From NCBI RefSeq assembly GCF_009671205.1, contig NZ_CP045309.1:2418001-2482000 (forward strand): a stretch of 64,000 nt of DNA. Reading direction: 5' to 3'. Position numbers and translations under genes: made by a program. The notes below the pieces were generated by a model. The model did not search any database, had not been told where the DNA came from, and saw only the letters and a program-made list of their open reading frames with translations. Source of the DNA: Micromonospora terminaliae (GTDB lineage: Bacteria; Actinomycetota; Actinomycetes; Mycobacteriales; Micromonosporaceae). Positions 59,629-64,000 of the stretch are shown here, one piece after another; position 1 is the stretch's first letter, and every line of letters starts with the position of its first letter.

Positions 59629-60090
59629 TCACCCGCTCCGGGTACGGAGGCTCCGCGCCAGGGTCGGGATCATGATCGCGGCCGGGACGAGGTGCAGCAC
59701 GAGGAGGGCGGCGGTGGTGGCGGTGTCCGCCCCGGCGACGAGGGGCGGGACCAGCGAGATAGTGGTCAGTGACGCCGCCGTCCACACGAATCGCCCGGCC
59801 GGGCGAGCGCTCCAGCGAAGCAGGGCGCCGGCGATCACGATGCCCACGACCGAGAAGAACCCGGTCACCACGGCGAACCCGGGCAGCGGGATCGCCTCGC
59901 CGCCGTCGGGGATCTCGAAGTCGACGCCGACGGCCCGGGCGAGCGCCGCGGCGAGGGTGGTGGCCACCATCGCCGCGAGCGTGGCGGCGAGGCCGGTCAC
60001 GGCGAGGCCGGTGACGGCGAGCCGGCGGGTGGCGCTGTTCCGAACCGGTGCCGGGCGTGCGGCGACCCCGGTGTCATCCATGCGGTTCAT
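59629..60090 (-). CDS. DUF6069 membrane protein
   Basis: 153-residue protein with four membrane helices (about 24-50, 70-92, 98-122 and 125-145). The arrangement, and the position just downstream of an ECF sigma factor gene on the same strand, match the actinobacterial DUF6069 family. No function is known. Regulation by the adjacent sigma factor is an inference from position. Confidence 0.75.
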   Translation of the reverse strand: MNRMDDTGVAARPAPVRNSATRRLAVTGLAVTGLAATLAAMVATTLAAALARAVGVDFEIPDGGEAIPLPGFAVVTGFFSVVGIVIAGALLRWSARPAGRFVWTAASLTTISLVPPLVAGADTATTAALLVLHLVPAAIMIPTLARSLRTRSG

Positions 60091-60147
60091 GTCGTTCCTC
60101 CGTGATTCGGTCGCTGGCGAACGGGACCAGGTCGCTGGCCTACGGGA

Positions 60148-61146
60148 CTACTCGGTGCCGTCCGCCGGCAGCCGCTCCGGCAGCCCGAGGCGGGGGAACT
60201 GGTCGTTGTGGAAGATGACGATCTCGCTGATCGCGCCGCCGGTGATCCGCAGGACGTCGATGGTCAGCGGCAGGTAGGCACCCGCCCGCTCCTGCCAGAG
60301 GTAGTAGGCGACGGCGGGCTGCCGGTTCACGGAGGTGGGGACGGCCCGCAGGCGCCCCAGGTCCGTGAACCCGTCCGCGACCCAGTCGTCCACGACGGCG
60401 TCGCGGCCGACGTGCAGGCCCGGCGTGGGCGGCATCGAGCAGCGGACGTCGTCGCGCAGCATCGCGGCGAGCCGGTCGATGTCCGTGGCCAGGCTGGCGT
60501 CGGTGAAGCGGCGTACCAGCTCGCGCGTCCCGGCGTCCTCCTCGCCGCCGGTCCAGTCCTGCCGCTCGGCGGGCAGGTGCTCCCGCATGCCGGCGCGGGC
60601 CCGTTGCAGGGCGCTGTTCACCGAGTTCACGGAGTCCCCGAGGAGCTCCGCGACGTCCTTCGCCGGCCAGCCGAGCACGTCCCGCAGGATCAGCACGGCC
60701 CGTGGGCGCGGCGCGAGGTGCTGGACCGCGACCAGGTACGCCAGCTCGATCGTCTCCCGCGCGACGGCGACGGTCTCCGGCTCGTCCGCCGCGCCGGCGG
60801 GCAGCTCGTCGAGCAGCCGGTCGGGGTAGGGCTGCAGCCACGGCACCTCGCCGCCGGTCGCGGGCTCCGGGCGGCACGTGGCGAGCCGGTCCAGGCAGGC
60901 GTTGGTGGCGATCCGGTACAGCCAGGCCCGGAACGTCGACCGCCCCTCGAAGGTCTCCCGCCGCCGCCAGGCCCGGAGGAACGTCTCCTGCACGGTGTCC
61001 TCGGCGTCCTCGAAGGACCCGAGCATCCGGTAGCAGTGCACGTGCAGCTCCCGCCGGTGCCGCTGCGCCAGCCCCGAGAACGCCGGCTCGTCGACCTCGC
61101 CCAGACCGCTCACGCCCAGCTCCCTCAGCCGTGTGTCCGTACCCAT
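60148..61146 (-). CDS. ECF sigma factor with SnoaL-like C-terminal domain
   Basis: 332-residue protein. Sigma region 2 (LAQRHRRELHVHCYRMLGSFEDAEDTVQETFLRAWRRRE) and region 4 (LPAGAADEPETVAV... then PRPRAVLILRDVLGWPAKDVAELLGDSVNSVNSALQRAR) are followed by a SnoaL/NTF2-like domain (RRFTDASLATDIDRLAAMLRDDVRCSMPPTPG). This is the SigG/SigJ-like type, in which the tail tunes activity in place of a separate anti-sigma factor. No anti-sigma gene is adjacent. Starts at 61149 (GTG) and 61146 (ATG) are both possible, with GGAAGG upstream. Confidence 0.9.
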   Translation of the reverse strand: MGTDTRLRELGVSGLGEVDEPAFSGLAQRHRRELHVHCYRMLGSFEDAEDTVQETFLRAWRRRETFEGRSTFRAWLYRIATNACLDRLATCRPEPATGGEVPWLQPYPDRLLDELPAGAADEPETVAVARETIELAYLVAVQHLAPRPRAVLILRDVLGWPAKDVAELLGDSVNSVNSALQRARAGMREHLPAERQDWTGGEEDAGTRELVRRFTDASLATDIDRLAAMLRDDVRCSMPPTPGLHVGRDAVVDDWVADGFTDLGRLRAVPTSVNRQPAVAYYLWQERAGAYLPLTIDVLRITGGAISEIVIFHNDQFPRLGLPERLPADGTE

Positions 61147-61172
61147 CACGTCATCCTTCCGCCTCGTCGTGT

Positions 61173-61192
61173 CCCGTCAGAGGTATGACGGG
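61173..61192 (-). terminator. Short hairpin between monooxygenase and sigma genes
   Basis: CCCGTCA / TGACGGG with a 6-nt loop. It may end the monooxygenase transcript or belong to the sigma gene's control region. Confidence 0.35.
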
Positions 61193-61210
61193 TGCGGGCG
61201 CGACAACTCA

Positions 61211-63054
<1,844 letters not shown>

Positions 63055-63534
63055 TCACTGGCCCAGGCGGCAGTGTGGCAGCGAGTGGGACGGCGCCCTC
63101 CGGGCGCGGGCGTTGTTCTCGGCGAGCGCCACGTCGAGGAACGCCCCGACACCGACCTCGGTGGCGTCGGCGAGCCGGGCGATGAGCAGCAGCCGCCGCC
63201 GCAGCGCCTCCGGCTCGGCGCTGTGCGCCGGTCGCCGGCCGCCGGGGTACGGCGACGCCCGGCGCGGCCGGGCCGCCGTGCCGGCGGGCTCGTTGTCGTC
63301 GAGCTGGGCCGCCAGCAGCGGCCAGACGTCCTGGCCCTCCGGGTCGAGCTCCTCGACGAGGAGCGCGGCGGTGTCGCCGAGGACGTGGTACGCCCACGGG
63401 TGCGGCAGCCGGGCCAGCCGGTCGACCGCGGCGTCGACGCCGGCCAGGTCCGACTCGTCGGCCGCCCGCACCCCGGTCACCACGGCGTTCCACAGCTCCT
63501 GTTCCGCCGGGGTCGGCGGGTGCCACATCGCCAT
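63055..63534 (-). CDS. Hypothetical protein
   Basis: 159-residue soluble protein of unknown family. A helical N-terminal part (TPAEQELWNAVVTGVRAADESDLAGVDAAVDRLARLPHPWAYHVLGDTAALLVEEL, split) resembles a helical repeat or HEAT-like stretch. A Pro/Arg-rich linker and a second helical segment (EALRRRLLLIARLADATEVGVGAFLDVAL) follow. GGAG lies 6 nt before the ATG at 63534. Single gene with no informative neighbour. Confidence 0.6.
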   Translation of the reverse strand: MAMWHPPTPAEQELWNAVVTGVRAADESDLAGVDAAVDRLARLPHPWAYHVLGDTAALLVEELDPEGQDVWPLLAAQLDDNEPAGTAARPRRASPYPGGRRPAHSAEPEALRRRLLLIARLADATEVGVGAFLDVALAENNARARRAPSHSLPHCRLGQ

Positions 63535-63818
63535 CTTCGCTCCGCTTCTGACCTGCGAGGGGTCCGGCGTCGTGAGTTCCGCGGCGGCCGGTGTGCCGCC
63601 CGGGTCGGGGGTGGCCGGCACGGGCCCGTAGGAGGGCGAGACCCGTGCCGGCCGCGGTGATCACCCCAATCACCGCCTTCGCGCCGCCGCGGGCGGCCGG
63701 CCCGCGGTGACGTGTCTCCGGTGGCGGGCGGACCCCGGTCGGGGCGCCCGCCATCATGCGTCAAGTATGCGACAAATTGGACGAGTTATTACGATTCGAA
63801 TGTTCGTGTCGCACGTGT

Positions 63819-63998
63819 TCACGTCCTCACGGTGGTCGGTTCGCGCTCCACGGTGGTGGGACGCGCCAGGGGCGGGTGCCCCGCCTGCTGCGCAGCCGTA
63901 CGCCGGGGCCAGGGCAGCAGTCGTGGTGGGCGCCGGGCGCTGAGGTCCTCGATCCAGCCGAGGGCCAGCACCAGGCCGATGATCAGCACGAGGGCCAT
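63819..63998 (-). CDS. Small membrane protein at window edge (possibly partial)
   Basis: 59 codons from an ATG three bases inside the right edge: one hydrophobic helix (MALVLIIGLVLALGWIEDL), then an Arg/Pro-rich cytoplasmic-type tail. No upstream sequence is available, so it may be either a complete small protein or the C-terminus of a larger one. Confidence 0.35.
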   Translation of the reverse strand: MALVLIIGLVLALGWIEDLSARRPPRLLPWPRRTAAQQAGHPPLARPTTVEREPTTVRT

Positions 63999-64000
63999 CG

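Noticed and set aside
63790..63805. CGATTCGAATG as a LexA box
   Set aside because: Only the inner ATTCGAAT is palindromic; the actinobacterial LexA spacing (TCGAAC-N4-GTTCGA) is not met.

Overview
This window is about 73% G+C DNA. Its genes are packed in ATGA/GTGA-overlapping operons with many GTG starts. It encodes RbpA, a QcrCAB bcc complex, an IdeR/DmdR1-type iron box, an Lnt/Ppm1 pair and MmyB-type regulators. Together these point to a filamentous actinomycete, most likely Micromonosporaceae; the family is inferred from gene content and cannot be proven from sequence alone. I saw no tRNA, rRNA, CRISPR array, insertion sequence, prophage or replication origin.

Layout. (1) 1-747: the 3' end of an FAD-binding dehydrogenase. 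(2) 0.8-14.2 kb: a respiratory island. A minus-strand System I cytochrome c maturation operon (ccmC-E-F-G-H) diverges from a plus-strand operon. That operon encodes a caa3-like oxidase (subunit II fused to cytochrome c, subunit I, subunit III, a small membrane protein, CtaG), a lipoprotein cytochrome c and a bcc complex (qcrC-qcrA-qcrB). It reads as one electron-transfer module with its own haem-attachment machinery. Subunit I carries altered proton-channel residues (Asp for the D-channel Glu, Gln for the K-channel Lys). (3) 14.2-19.6 kb: a small Rho_N-like protein and a divergent siderophore-uptake locus (two FecCD permeases and an ATPase on minus; a Tat lipoprotein binding protein and a siderophore-interacting reductase on plus), controlled from one iron box that covers two mirror-image promoters. 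(4) 19.6-28.4 kb: a FUSC protein, an M24 peptidase with an acyl-CoA dehydrogenase, an Lrp regulator, a membrane-anchored CDP-glycerol glycerophosphotransferase-like protein, a histidine phosphatase, an MmyB regulator/SDR pair and a CsbD protein. (5) 28.4-36.6 kb: a lysine-fermentation-type island with kamA divergent from kdd-amidohydrolase-kamD-kamE-kal-MutL-like reactivase. (6) 36.7-39.2 kb: a second MmyB regulator with an alcohol dehydrogenase and a cupin. (7) 39.2-46.1 kb: a possible noncoding RNA, a VapBC-like pair, lnt-ppm1-fxsA, rbpA, a POT peptide transporter and a PPOX flavoprotein. (8) 46.1-64.0 kb: accessory genes. These include a zinc-ribbon coiled-coil protein, three regulator/MFS modules with recognisable operators, a Nudix hydrolase, a GNAT, a TauE/SafE permease, a DUF1062 gene behind a striking structured leader, an ECF sigma factor with a SnoaL tail, and a RIFMO-like flavin monooxygenase.

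The most unusual items are: the 131-nt leader element upstream of the DUF1062 gene, which has a 16-bp closing helix, three internal hairpins and a tandem second copy of its 3' strand next to the start codon; the noncanonical oxidase subunit I inside a System I-equipped actinobacterial respiratory island; and the lysine aminomutase island, which lacks kce and contains an amidohydrolase instead.
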